From Deinococcus indicus (GTDB lineage Bacteria > Deinococcota > Deinococci > Deinococcales > Deinococcaceae), in NCBI RefSeq assembly GCF_002198095.1, contig NZ_NHMK01000020.1, positions 62,001 through 126,000 of the forward strand: a stretch of 64,000 bases of DNA. The letters run 5' to 3'. The notes under the pieces are model-generated. The model worked only from the letters and a program-made list of their open reading frames with translations. It did not search any database and was not told the DNA's origin. This document shows positions 32,692 through 41,116 of the stretch, in pieces. Every line of letters begins with the position of its first letter. Position 1 is the first letter of the stretch. The position numbers were made by a program, and so were the translations under genes.

Positions 32692-33354
32692 TTACTGACG
32701 GATGACCTGCGCGTCCTTCGGGAGGGCCTTGATGGCCGTGGCGGTCAGGCCGGCGTTCACGCGGTAGTTGGAGACGTTCAGGTCTGCCAGGGTCTTCCCG
32801 GCGCTGTTCAGCACCTGGATGCGGGTGGGGCGCCAGCCGGCCTCGGTGATCCAGACGCGGGTGCGGTCGGTGCCGCCGGTCTTGGGCGTGGCTTCCAGCT
32901 GGAACAGGCGCTTGCCGGCGCTGCCGCTGGTGCCCAGCAGCTTGACGTTGTAGCTGCCGAGCATGCTGGCGGTGTTGCTGAGCTGCGTGAAGTCCAGGCT
33001 CAGGCCGGCGGTGCTGGCGGCCTTCTGCGCGCTGGTGACGGTGATCTGGTTGGTCAGGTACAGGTACTGACGGATCTCGTTCTTGTCGGCCACGACCACG
33101 TTGTCGGCCAGCGCGTCCGGCGCGGCGAACTGCACGCGGGCGACGTTCTGCGCGGGAATGGCCTTGATGGTCATGTCGATCTTCTGGCTGCTGGTGTCCA
33201 GGGTGGCGTTCCCGCTGAGACGGAACGACACGTCCCTGGCGGCCTTCTGGGTGGCGTCCACCCGGTTGATGACGTCCTGCGCGGTCTGGGCGCCGGCGAC
33301 CGAACCGAGGGCCAGCAGGGCGGGAGTCAGGAGGGTCAGGGAGAGCTTCTTCAT
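32692..33354 (-). CDS. LolA-like periplasmic lipoprotein carrier-family protein
   Basis: 220-aa exported protein: signal [23 protein letters not shown] cut to a short N-terminus, then a LolA/LolB-like beta fold ([41 protein letters not shown]). In Deinococcota similar proteins are thought to carry or chaperone lipids or lipoproteins between envelope layers. Monocistronic; a GATACT box lies seven bases before the start. Confidence 0.75.
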   Translation of the reverse strand: MKKLSLTLLTPALLALGSVAGAQTAQDVINRVDATQKAARDVSFRLSGNATLDTSSQKIDMTIKAIPAQNVARVQFAAPDALADNVVVADKNEIRQYLYLTNQITVTSAQKAASTAGLSLDFTQLSNTASMLGSYNVKLLGTSGSAGKRLFQLEATPKTGGTDRTRVWITEAGWRPTRIQVLNSAGKTLADLNVSNYRVNAGLTATAIKALPKDAQVIRQ

Positions 33355-33495
33355 GCCGGTCAGTATCCCGTCCGCCCTCATGAGAAGGGGGCCGCGCGCC
33401 TGATGGGAAGTTCATGCTCGGAACGAAAAATGCGCTGCTGGACACAGTCGAGCGGTCCAGCAGCGGCCAGCGGCTCCCCCGGCGGGGGCGGACCC

Positions 33496-34602
33496 TCAGG
33501 GCAGCGGCAGGGTGTACCCGACCCGCACGCCGAAGCCCGCCTGCCCCTGCCGCGTGCGTCCGGCGCTGGCGTCCAGGGTCAGGGTGCCGCTGCCCGCCGG
33601 GAGGCTGGCGCTCAGGCCGGTCCTCAGCGGCGAGCTGACCGTCCGCCACGGCTCGTAGGCGGCGTACAGGCGCACACTGCTGCCCTCGCCGATCAGGTCC
33701 GGCGCGGACAGACTGCCGGTCACGCCGAAGGTGTTCAGGCCCGCCAGGGCGTCCACGCCCACGCTCAGGCCGCTCTCGGCGGCGTAGGTCAGGCCGCCGG
33801 TCAGGCCCAGCACGTCCCGCCCGGCCAGCGCGCCCGCCCGCCACGTCAGGGTGCCGGTGGGTTCGGTGTCCGGCAGGGTGTCGTCCATACCCAGGGGATC
33901 GGCGTCCGGGGTGTCGGTCGCAGGGCCGGCCGGATCGGCGGCGGCGTCCGGAGGGGCAGCCTCCGGGGCAGCAGTCTCAGGGGCAGCAGTCGGGTCGGGT
34001 TCTACCGCGTCGGGTTCTGCTGCTTCGGGTTCCGCCGTGACGGGGCGCGTCAGGACGCGGCGGCCCTCCACGCCCACGCTCAGCTGCGGTTGCGCGCCCA
34101 GTTCGCCGCCCACCACGGCGATCAGGTCACGGTCCACGCGGTAACGGGCGCCCAGTGAGGCGTTCCAGCCGCGTTCGCGCAGGTCTGCCGGGGCCTGCGC
34201 GAACGCGGCGAGCGGGTCCACGTCCGTGACGGGCGCCGTGAAGTACGCGCCCGCGAGGTTCAGCGCGACCGGCCCCACCCCGGCGCTGGCGCGGCTGTCC
34301 AGGCGCACGCCGCCCTGCCAGGTCACGGCGAGGTCCGTGCGGGCCGTCGCGGCGCCCAGCGGCGGCAGGCTGAGGCTGCGGGCGTACCCGACCTGCGCCG
34401 CGCGGCTGCCCACGGCGGCCGACACCTGCCCGCCCAGCAGGTCCAGTTCCGACACGCCCACGCGCCCCCACAGTCCGGCGTCCGGGGCGCGGTACGACAC
34501 CCCGAAGTCCAGCGTGGCCGCCTGCGCGGACGACACGAGCAGCGCCGCGCCGAGCGTGGCGGACAGCGAACGGGAACGGCCGGAACGGGGTGCGGGTCGC
34601 AT
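33496..34602 (-). CDS. outer-membrane-type beta-barrel protein
   Basis: 368-aa protein with a signal peptide (about residues 1-29) followed by alternating hydrophobic/polar strands with Gly and aromatic residues, and a final strand ending in GYTLPLP. About residue 195 there is an insert of some 50 residues rich in Pro, Glu and Ala (AEPEAAEPDAVEPDP and on), a long acidic loop. Probably sits in the outer membrane. No specific family. TACGCT is six bases before the ATG. Confidence 0.6.
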   Translation of the reverse strand: MRPAPRSGRSRSLSATLGAALLVSSAQAATLDFGVSYRAPDAGLWGRVGVSELDLLGGQVSAAVGSRAAQVGYARSLSLPPLGAATARTDLAVTWQGGVRLDSRASAGVGPVALNLAGAYFTAPVTDVDPLAAFAQAPADLRERGWNASLGARYRVDRDLIAVVGGELGAQPQLSVGVEGRRVLTRPVTAEPEAAEPDAVEPDPTAAPETAAPEAAPPDAAADPAGPATDTPDADPLGMDDTLPDTEPTGTLTWRAGALAGRDVLGLTGGLTYAAESGLSVGVDALAGLNTFGVTGSLSAPDLIGEGSSVRLYAAYEPWRTVSSPLRTGLSASLPAGSGTLTLDASAGRTRQGQAGFGVRVGYTLPLP

Positions 34603-34754
34603 GCGGGCAGCGTAGCGCAGCGGCCCGGCGGCCTCCAGCCCCGCTCCCTTCACGACTGGCACGTTCACGCCTGTCCCCTTCATGCCTCCGCACCCGCGCC
34701 GAAGCTGACGCGCCCGGTCAGGTTCCCGCCTGCGGGGCGGGGTAGCCTGGGCCC

Positions 34755-35255
34755 ATGCGCCTGCTGCCTGCCGCCGCCCTGAGCACCGCCGCCCTGTCCC
34801 TGAGCGCCTGCGCGCCCCTGCAACAGATCGTGCAGGTGCCGCAGGTGCAGGTGCAGAACGTCACGCTGACCAGCCTGACGCTGCCCGGCGGGTTCGGCAG
34901 CGCGCCGGTGGCGAACCTGAGCATGACCCTGGAGGTCACCAACCCCAACCCGCTGCCGCTGCGCATGGCGAACATCGCGGGCGCCCTGATCATCGACGGG
35001 GCGGCCGTGGGGGACGTGTCGTTCCCGAACGTCGACATCGCGGCGCGCGGCGTGAGCACCCAGCGGGCGGACCTGTCCATTCCGGTCACGCTGAACACCG
35101 CCGCGTCGTTCCTGAAGGTCGCGCGCGGCCAGCTCGTCACGTACCGGGTGGACGGGGGGTTCACCGCGAACTTCGGGCCGCTGGGATTGCAGCAGTTCGG
35201 GCCGTTCACGCTGTCGCAGGGGCAGTGGAAACAGGCGCCCATCCTGCCGTTCTGA
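34755..35255 (+). CDS. LEA type 2 (WHy domain)-like lipoprotein
   Basis: 166-aa lipoprotein with lipobox LSAC at about residue 17-20. The body has the LEA14/water-stress (WHy) pattern: [29 protein letters not shown] and [13 protein letters not shown]. Such proteins are associated with desiccation tolerance in Deinococcus. ATG follows TAGCCT by six bases, leaderless. Confidence 0.78.
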   Translation: MRLLPAAALSTAALSLSACAPLQQIVQVPQVQVQNVTLTSLTLPGGFGSAPVANLSMTLEVTNPNPLPLRMANIAGALIIDGAAVGDVSFPNVDIAARGVSTQRADLSIPVTLNTAASFLKVARGQLVTYRVDGGFTANFGPLGLQQFGPFTLSQGQWKQAPILPF

Positions 35256-35295
35256 ACGCCTGGGCAGGACCGCGCCGGGACGCTACGCTGTGCGG

Positions 35296-36546
35296 GTGAC
35301 CGATCCCGCCCGCCCCGACCACCGCACCCCCACCACGCCGGAGGCCATCAGCCCAGACGCCAGCGACCCGCAGCGCGCCTGGGCGTTCCGGCCCGCGTCT
35401 CCCCTGCCCGGCGTGCCCGGCGGGCCACTGTCGGGCCTGACCTTCAGCGTGAAGGACCTGTTCGGCGTGCCCGGCTGGCCGCTGCACGCCAGCACCCGCG
35501 CGCCCGTCCCGGACCCCGGCCAGAGCGTGCTGGTGCGCCGCCTGCTGGACCTGGGGGCCAGCGCGGCCGGCAAGACGCACCTGCACGAGATCGCGCTGGG
35601 CATCACGGGCGCCAACGGGTTCGGCGGGACCACGCACCCCACCCGGCCAGAGTGCGTACCGGGCGGCAGCAGCAGCGGCGCGGCCGTCAGCGTGGCGCTG
35701 GGACAGGTGGACTTCGCGCTGGGCACTGATACCGGCGGCAGCATCCGCGTGCCGGCCGCGTGGTGCGGCGTGCGGGGCTTCAAGCCCACCAAGGGACACG
35801 CCGACTGGAGCGAGGCGGGCGTGCTGCCCCTGTCGCGCACCTGCGATCACACCGGGCCGCTGGCCGCCGACCTGCGCACCATCATCCGCGTCCACGAGGC
35901 CCTGACCGGGCAGTCCGTGCGCCCGCAGGACTGGACGGGGCGGCGCGTGGGCCTGTGGCTGCCGGACGGCTGGGTCACGCCGGACGTGCGCGCCGCCATG
36001 ATGGGCGTGGCGGGCACCCTGGAGGGCCTGGGCGCGACCGTGACGCCCGTGGACTTCCCGGAAGTGCTGGACGCGTACTCGCCCATCGTGCTGAGCGAGG
36101 CGGCCACCGTTCACCGGGACGCCCTGAACCTGCCCGAGCCGGGCTTCCTGCCGTTCACACTGGCGGCGCTGCAGCAGGGCGCGGCCCTGAGTGCCGACGA
36201 GGTGCAGGCAGCCTTCGCACGCCGCGCCGCGTACCGCGAGAGGCTGGACGCCCTGCTGGGCACCTTCGACGTGCTGCTGGCCCCCGCTGTCCCCACCCCG
36301 CCCCCCCTGATCGGGCAGGACGAGGTGGACCTGCCGGGCGGCCCGCTCCCGCTGCGCCGCGCCGTGCTGCGCCTGACCGCGCCGTTCAGCCTGCTGGGCG
36401 CCCCGACCGTCGCGCTGCCCACCGCGCACCACGCGGGCGGCCAGCCGTTCGTGGGCGTGCAACTCGTCGGGCGGCACGGGCAGGACGACACGCTGCTGGC
36501 CCTGGCCCACGCACTCGACACCGCCCCCGCCACGGAGCCTGCGTGA
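35296..36546 (+). CDS. amidase signature family amidase
   Basis: 416-aa amidase. The Ser-cisSer-Lys triad is visible in [14 protein letters not shown] near residue 50, [14 protein letters not shown] near 128 and [14 protein letters not shown] near 150. Substrate is uncertain (indoleacetamide, short amides); it is not a GatA, which would be longer and paired with gatB/gatC. GTG start six bases after TACGCT. The lipoprotein gene after it overlaps by four bases. Confidence 0.88.
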   Translation: MTDPARPDHRTPTTPEAISPDASDPQRAWAFRPASPLPGVPGGPLSGLTFSVKDLFGVPGWPLHASTRAPVPDPGQSVLVRRLLDLGASAAGKTHLHEIALGITGANGFGGTTHPTRPECVPGGSSSGAAVSVALGQVDFALGTDTGGSIRVPAAWCGVRGFKPTKGHADWSEAGVLPLSRTCDHTGPLAADLRTIIRVHEALTGQSVRPQDWTGRRVGLWLPDGWVTPDVRAAMMGVAGTLEGLGATVTPVDFPEVLDAYSPIVLSEAATVHRDALNLPEPGFLPFTLAALQQGAALSADEVQAAFARRAAYRERLDALLGTFDVLLAPAVPTPPPLIGQDEVDLPGGPLPLRRAVLRLTAPFSLLGAPTVALPTAHHAGGQPFVGVQLVGRHGQDDTLLALAHALDTAPATEPA

Positions 36547-36977
36547 AACGCGCCGCCCTTCCACTGGCCGTCCTGCTGGCCGCCTGCGCCCCCGCCACGC
36601 AACCCGCCGCGCAGCCCGTGTACTCGTACGCGGGCGAGGCGCGGTTTCTGCTGACCCCGCAGAAGATCCGCGTGACGTACACCGTGGACCCCGTCACGCA
36701 CGAGGCGCGCGGCGAGTACCGCAACCTGACCAGCGGCGGCACCTTTATCCTGCGCGGCACGCAACTGCCCAGACCCGGCGGCGCGGCCACCCTGACCGCC
36801 ACCATCGACCCCGGCGACACGCCCCGCCTGAACGCCAGCCTGCTGGGCTTCGGGGTCAGCAACGTGCCCCTCAGGGCCAGCGGCCTGCTGAGCGCGGCCG
36901 TCACGGACACCCTCCTGAGCGGCACCCTGACCGTGAGCGGCGTGAAGCACAACGTGACCCTGCGCGCCGAACGCTGA
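36543..36977 (+). CDS. lipoprotein of unknown function
   Basis: 144-aa protein with lipobox LLAAC near residue 11-15 and a beta-rich body. GTG start overlaps the amidase stop. The C-terminal strand pattern ([19 protein letters not shown]) suggests a small beta-barrel or sandwich. Family unknown. Confidence 0.65.
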   Translation: MKRAALPLAVLLAACAPATQPAAQPVYSYAGEARFLLTPQKIRVTYTVDPVTHEARGEYRNLTSGGTFILRGTQLPRPGGAATLTATIDPGDTPRLNASLLGFGVSNVPLRASGLLSAAVTDTLLSGTLTVSGVKHNVTLRAER

Positions 36978-37045
36978 CCCCCTCCGCAGCGCATCAGGCG
37001 CACGGCATCAGGCCCGCTTCATGAGGGCTGCGTACGCTGCGGCCC

Positions 37046-37504
37046 ATGCGCCGCCACCCCGCCCCCCTCACCCTGACTGCCGCCCTGCTGCTCCCGCTGG
37101 CCCTGAGCGGCTGCGCGTTCGGCGCGTACTTCCCGCCCACCACCTCCCTGGAACGGCAGATCAGCGGCGTGTACGAGGGCGTCGGCGTCGGCCCCACCGG
37201 ACGCGTCCCGTACCGCCTGACCCTCGGCCTCGTCGAACGCGACGGACGCGCCAGCGGCAGCCTCGTGAACCTGGAGAGCCGCAAAGTCTACGCCGGAAGC
37301 GGCCCCTTCAAACGCCTCGTGGACGGCACGGAACTCACCCTGAAGCTCTACGAGAACGGCGCGCACCGCGCCAACCTGTACCTCGTCCGGCACGACAAGG
37401 ACGGCACCGTCACCCTGAACGGCCACCTGCGCACCGTCCTCCTGGGCCGCGAAGCCCTCGGGTACACCCTGCAACTGCGGCCCATCCCGCCAGCACAGCC
37501 CTGA
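37046..37504 (+). CDS. lipoprotein of unknown function
   Basis: 152-aa lipoprotein with lipobox LSGC near residues 20-23, followed by a beta-rich domain (GVYEGVGVGPTGRVPYRLTL). Family unknown. Starts at an ATG seven bases after TACGCT (37033-37038). The last chromosomal gene before miaB. Confidence 0.65.
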   Translation: MRRHPAPLTLTAALLLPLALSGCAFGAYFPPTTSLERQISGVYEGVGVGPTGRVPYRLTLGLVERDGRASGSLVNLESRKVYAGSGPFKRLVDGTELTLKLYENGAHRANLYLVRHDKDGTVTLNGHLRTVLLGREALGYTLQLRPIPPAQP

Positions 37505-37534
37505 ACCCCCTCCCCAGCGCGCCCACGACGCTGC

Positions 37535-37622
37535 GCTAGACTGCCCTCCGACCGCCCAGCGCGACACAGCGGGCAGGCAAAGGCCCCGGAATCCATCCGA
37601 CCGGCTGAGAGGAGAGACACAC
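37535..37622 (+). promoter_or_regulatory. native miaB promoter and leader (now severed from miaB)
   Basis: TAGACT at about 37536 lies before an 80-base leader and a GAGAGGAGAG ribosome binding site just upstream of the ATG at 37623. This is the original 5' region of miaB; after the insertion it drives only nine codons and reads into the left end of the element, antisense to its first genes. Confidence 0.6.
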
Positions 37623-37652
37623 ATGAAGGCAATGATCGTCACCTACGGGTGA
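37623..37652 (+). pseudogene. miaB: severed 5' end of miaB (9 codons)
   Basis: ATG, then eight more codons reading MKAMIVTYG, then TGA supplied by the element. In the reconstructed gene the next codon would be TGT for the first cluster cysteine. The rest of miaB continues at 63692 with a different N-terminus encoded by the element. Confidence 0.85.
37641..37651. other. attL core
   Basis: ACCTACGGGTG, shared with 63681-63691. The left flank is host miaB; the right flank (ATCAGTCGC) is element sequence. Confidence 0.85.
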
Positions 37653-37664
37653 TCAGTCGCTGCA

Positions 37665-37817
37665 TCAGTGTTTGCTGATCTTGACCCGCGCCGCATCCTT
37701 GGCTTTCATGCCTTTGATGACGGCGTTTTTCACGGTCTGGGCAGCAGTTTTGCTGGGCAGATTTGCGGCGTAGGTCTGGGTGAAGGCGCCTTGCTTGTAC
37801 TCGACTTTGTAGGGCAT
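37665..37817 (-). CDS. small basic protein, element left end
   Basis: 50-aa basic protein (many Lys, Gln) beginning MPYKVEYKQG. Its short hydrophilic sequence with KNAVIKGMKAKDAARVK suggests an amphipathic helix. Last gene of the leftward train, just inside attL; transcribed toward the severed miaB end. Function unknown. Confidence 0.55.
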   Translation of the reverse strand: MPYKVEYKQGAFTQTYAANLPSKTAAQTVKNAVIKGMKAKDAARVKISKH

Positions 37818-37845
37818 GGGATTCTCCTGGGAAGTGGGGGTGGGT

Positions 37846-38055
37846 TCAGGCGCGGGTCCAGCTGGTGACCAGCTGGTTCAGGCTGCCGGTGACGGCGTGC
37901 ACGTCGCCGGCCACCTGCGGGATGTTGCTGCCGGCCCAGAAGTTCTTGTCTTCCAGGCTGCGGCTGAGTTTTTCGGCGATGATCACGCTGCCGGCGAGGA
38001 TGGCCAGGGCCACCAGGCCGCTGCCGATCAGGACGGTCTGTTCGGTCTTGTTCAT
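37846..38055 (-). CDS. single-span membrane protein
   Basis: 69-aa protein with one hydrophobic segment (LIGSGLVALAILAGSVIIA, residues about 9-27) and a polar tail. Could be a holin-like or virion membrane protein; its location beside the transglycosylase gene allows a lysis role. No family match. Confidence 0.6.
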   Translation of the reverse strand: MNKTEQTVLIGSGLVALAILAGSVIIAEKLSRSLEDKNFWAGSNIPQVAGDVHAVTGSLNQLVTSWTRA

Positions 38056-38058
38056 GGG

Positions 38059-38790
38059 TCAGCTCCCCCACCAGGCGGTGGTCTTCAGTTCCGGGTGACG
38101 CTGCGCGATGGCCAGGACGGTCGCTGAGTACGGGCGGGCGCCTGGGCAGCCGAGTTCGGCGCGTGCGACGGACAGGGGCGTGCTGCAGGTGAGTTCGCCG
38201 CGCTTGTACTTCTGCCAGTTGCCGCGGCCCATGCCGTAGTGCCGCAGGGTTTCGCGGACGCTCCCTGAGCATTCCGGGTAGGCACTCCGGAGCCACTTCA
38301 TGTACCTGAGTCCCGCGCGAATCTGCGCGGCTGGTGTGGTCATGGGCCACGCGGCGCCGACCTGCTGCGCGGCAATGGGTGTCACCTGCAGGGGACCGGT
38401 CGCCTTGCTGCTGGGATTCACCGCCGTGAGCTGAAGGCTGCTTTCGGCGTACGCGTGACCGAAGGCTAAATCGAGCGGGTACCCCTCCTCGGCACAGACG
38501 GTCACGAGTTGAATGGCCAGGGTGCGGGTGGCCACTGGTGACAACCGGCGGGCCGGTACTTCCCGCAGGATGGCCGCCTCACACCGGTCAATCAGTGACG
38601 GAGCACTTCCTGCAGGCCGGGGGACGGCTGGAGTACTGGTGTACGGGGCCGCAGGTCCCGCTGGTTGAGGCGTGATGGCCACCGGCGCTGAGCGTTGCGT
38701 GACGATCCGCTGCGCGAGGACCGCGCTGACCAGCAGCGCGCCGCCCGCGGCCGCCACGCGGATCTGCTGGCCCCTATCGACGTCGCTCTT
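38059..38790 (-). CDS. lytic transglycosylase (SLT domain), membrane-anchored
   Basis: About 243 aa from the GTG at 38790, with an N-terminal membrane segment (VAAAGGALLVSAVLAQ) and a soluble lytic transglycosylase domain: catalytic Glu in GHAYAESSLQLTAVNPSS, then ATGPLQVTP and LRYMKWL. Cuts glycan strands of peptidoglycan, for virus entry or exit. A longer start at 38856 would add 22 residues. PRD1-like viruses also carry virion transglycosylases. Confidence 0.82.
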   Translation of the reverse strand, partial: KSDVDRGQQIRVAAAGGALLVSAVLAQRIVTQRSAPVAITPQPAGPAAPYTSTPAVPRPAGSAPSLIDRCEAAILREVPARRLSPVATRTLAIQLVTVCAEEGYPLDLAFGHAYAESSLQLTAVNPSSKATGPLQVTPIAAQQVGAAWPMTTPAAQIRAGLRYMKWLRSAYPECSGSVRETLRHYGMGRGNWQKYKRGELTCSTPLSVARAELGCPGARPYSATVLAIAQRHPELKTTAWWGS

Positions 38791-39034
38791 CACGATCTTC
38801 CGTTCCGGACAGGCCACGGGGCCGCAGGCGACGACCGCCGCGCAGATCCCAGCCACCCCCGACGAACCAAGCGCAGGCGTTGAGATCCTGGTAGTTGGTC
38901 ACTGCCCCTTCGACACTCCCCGCTACATGGTTGGCACTGCCACTGCTGCGCGGCGCCACCCCAGCCGCCAGCACCGGCACGGGCACCGGGGCGGGCTGCA
39001 CCAGCTCAGCAGGCACCGCACCGGGCGAGATCAC
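38774..39034 (-). CDS. possible small protein overlapping its neighbours
   Basis: 86-aa frame starting at GTG with a four-base overlap (GTGA) with the upstream gene stop and running 17 bases into the transglycosylase start. The overlap style is the one used through this train, but the sequence has low complexity (Val/Pro/Ala-rich then Arg-rich) and no recognisable domain. May be a shadow frame. Confidence 0.3.
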   Translation of the reverse strand: MISPGAVPAELVQPAPVPVPVLAAGVAPRSSGSANHVAGSVEGAVTNYQDLNACAWFVGGGWDLRGGRRLRPRGLSGTEDREERRR

Positions 39035-40002
39035 GCGCGCCCCCACGTCACGGACGGGCCGCGCAGTGTGAGGCGGTCAAGGTCGGATTTCACGAACTCC
39101 TGCCCCGGATCGAACGACCAGACCCAGGCGTGCCGGTTGTAGTAATCGGTGGCGCACAGGATCGTGACCGCCACAACCGCGCCGTTGTACTGGGACGTAT
39201 CCCAGCTGTACGTCTGCCCCTGCCGCGTGTAGCTGCCTGCCACGTAGGCCGGGGAGCTGCCCGCGTTCGGGCTGGTGTACGTGCCGCCGTCCAGATGGCG
39301 CCACAGGTTGTAATCCGACGTGCGCCACTCGGCGCCCCCCTGAAGGGTCATGCCGTTCTGGAGGCCCCCGAACATGCCGGAGGGCATCTGCGCCACCATG
39401 ATCATGTCCACGATTTGCAGGTCGCCCGCGTGATCCCCCACGCCGCACAGGTGATACGAGCCGGTGCGCGTCCCTACGCCGTCGATGGTGACAGCGCCAG
39501 CCGTGCGGGCGGTCGGGCCGACCGTGATTTGCAGCGTGTACGTGAGGCGCAGCTTCTGCGTGCTGTCCTTGCTGATCACGATGGGATTCCCGTTCGCGTC
39601 CCGGAACAGTTCACGCACGCTCAGGTTCCCGGCACCGTTCGGCCCATAGCCCCATTCGGTCAGGTTGCCGTTAGCCTCCTGGAATCCGAACTCGCGCTCC
39701 AGCACGTAGTTATAGACCCCCTCAGCGGTGCGGGTGGTGCGGGGGTAGCTCACGCCGATCTGGCGGGTAGTCGCCAGCGGCGCCGCGAGGCCGGTCTGGG
39801 TGACAGCGGGCGCGGTGCTGCCAGTGCCGACGTGCGCCACGTCCACGGAGCCGCGAATACCGTAGGCGGCGTAGTAGTCCAGGCCGCTATTCAGGATGAG
39901 GTTATGCTGCTCCCCTTCTTTCAGGATCAGCCCGCCCTCACTGAGCAGCTGATAGTGCAGCCAACCTTCCACGGTCACGTTCACGGGTTTGTCATTGAGC
40001 AT
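39031..40002 (-). CDS. putative spike or receptor-binding protein
   Basis: 323-aa protein starting with a clear RBS (GGAGG eight bases upstream). Hydrophilic, Gly/Thr/Tyr-rich beta pattern (ILNSGLDYYAAYGIRGSVDV, RTGSYHLCGVGDHAGDLQIV) like phage fibre or host-recognition proteins. No membrane segment. It lies with two other large Gly-rich proteins at the end of the train, where virion surface proteins would be expected. Role inferred from composition and place. Confidence 0.5.
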   Translation of the reverse strand: MLNDKPVNVTVEGWLHYQLLSEGGLILKEGEQHNLILNSGLDYYAAYGIRGSVDVAHVGTGSTAPAVTQTGLAAPLATTRQIGVSYPRTTRTAEGVYNYVLEREFGFQEANGNLTEWGYGPNGAGNLSVRELFRDANGNPIVISKDSTQKLRLTYTLQITVGPTARTAGAVTIDGVGTRTGSYHLCGVGDHAGDLQIVDMIMVAQMPSGMFGGLQNGMTLQGGAEWRTSDYNLWRHLDGGTYTSPNAGSSPAYVAGSYTRQGQTYSWDTSQYNGAVVAVTILCATDYYNRHAWVWSFDPGQEFVKSDLDRLTLRGPSVTWGRA

Positions 40003-41116
40003 TGAGGGAGCCTCCAGTCAGGCCGGACACGGTGCCGCGCACCGCGTCAGGGCCACGAGAAACGACGATCACAGCGCGCACGAGGGCGCCGGCAGCCAGG
40101 CCGGATACGGTGCCGCGCGCTGTGTCCGGGCCGCCCGTGGTCACGATCACAGCGGGGCGCAGGGCGCCGCCCTGGAGGCCAGTCACGGCGCCCTGAGCGC
40201 GGTCAGCAGGTACAGAGAGGATCAGAGTCGAGGGCACCAACGCCCCACTCTCCAGGCCACCCACGGCGCCCCAAGCGTGACCGTCCGCCATGCTCACGCG
40301 GCGCGTGACAGGCATCAGGGCGCCACCACTCAGGCCGGACACGCGGCCCCGTGTCTGCCCGCGCAGATAGGCCGGGTACAGGCCAGAGCGCAGCGTGAGG
40401 GGCGCGCGGGCCGCCTCGCCTGCCGCCTGCCACGCCAGCGGGCCGGGAATGATCTGGTCGAGCACCGCGCCGTCCGGCACCGCGTCCACCACGGCCGCCG
40501 CGACGGCGTAACTGTCCCGTTGATGCCGTGCGACCAGCTGCGCGCCGTCTAGGTGCATCAGCACCACGTCTGACACACTCGGCTCCCCGTGGAGGACGGC
40601 ATCACACATCAGCAGCGGCTCACGCCCAGCCCACGGCCCGCGCGTCACGTAGGCGTGCACAGCCGGGTTCCACTGACGCACGTAGATCCGTTCATCCCGC
40701 TCCCAGGCGAACACCGGACGGGCCGCCTGATCGAACGCCAGCGCGACGTGCCGCACGTCCACCAGATCCCCCAGCGCGTCAGGGTCGGAACGATCCACCC
40801 ACACACCCGCGCGTGCTTGGTACAGGCGCGGGCCGCCTTTGTACAGGCCCAGCGCCCAGCGCCCGCCGTACAGCTCGGCCAGCGTGCCGCCCCCAGGCTG
40901 CCCCAGGTGGTACGGGCCAGCCGACACCACCAGCTCCGGGCGCAGGGTGCGCCCTGTGCGCTTACTGACCACCACGCCGCCCAGCTGCGCGGCCGTGCCG
41001 GCGGGGAGGATGCCGTCCCGCTCCTGGTCACGGATCACGGCAGGCGGCAGGGACGCCCAGGCCGCCCGCTCCAGGCTCAGGCCCCACCAGACGCCCCAGG
41101 ACGCGCCGTAGCTCAC
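39992..41116 (-). CDS. repeat-containing surface protein
   Basis: 374-aa protein from a GTG overlapping the upstream stop (GTGA). The N-terminal 250 residues form a beta-rich domain (WVDRSDPDALGDLVDVRH, WAGREPLLMCDAVLHGEPSV); the C-terminus has four 26-residue tandem repeats plus a partial fifth, each with a VxGLxxGAL core. Such repeats often build a stalk or allow phase-like length change. Likely virion surface or spike component; unproven. Confidence 0.55.
   Translation of the reverse strand: MSYGASWGVWWGLSLERAAWASLPPAVIRDQERDGILPAGTAAQLGGVVVSKRTGRTLRPELVVSAGPYHLGQPGGGTLAELYGGRWALGLYKGGPRLYQARAGVWVDRSDPDALGDLVDVRHVALAFDQAARPVFAWERDERIYVRQWNPAVHAYVTRGPWAGREPLLMCDAVLHGEPSVSDVVLMHLDGAQLVARHQRDSYAVAAAVVDAVPDGAVLDQIIPGPLAWQAAGEAARAPLTLRSGLYPAYLRGQTRGRVSGLSGGALMPVTRRVSMADGHAWGAVGGLESGALVPSTLILSVPADRAQGAVTGLQGGALRPAVIVTTGGPDTARGTVSGLAAGALVRAVIVVSRGPDAVRGTVSGLTGGSLNAQ
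39995..40342. repeat. 78-bp tandem repeat array (26-aa units)
   Basis: Four units of 78 bp and a 12-residue partial copy at the 3' end of the gene above. The last two full units are the most alike; the unit core reads VSGLAAGALVRAVIVVSRGP. Unit number may vary among relatives. Confidence 0.75.

Noticed and set aside
38774..39034. Confident call of an 86-aa gene
   Set aside because: Overlap style fits but composition is low complexity; listed only at low confidence.
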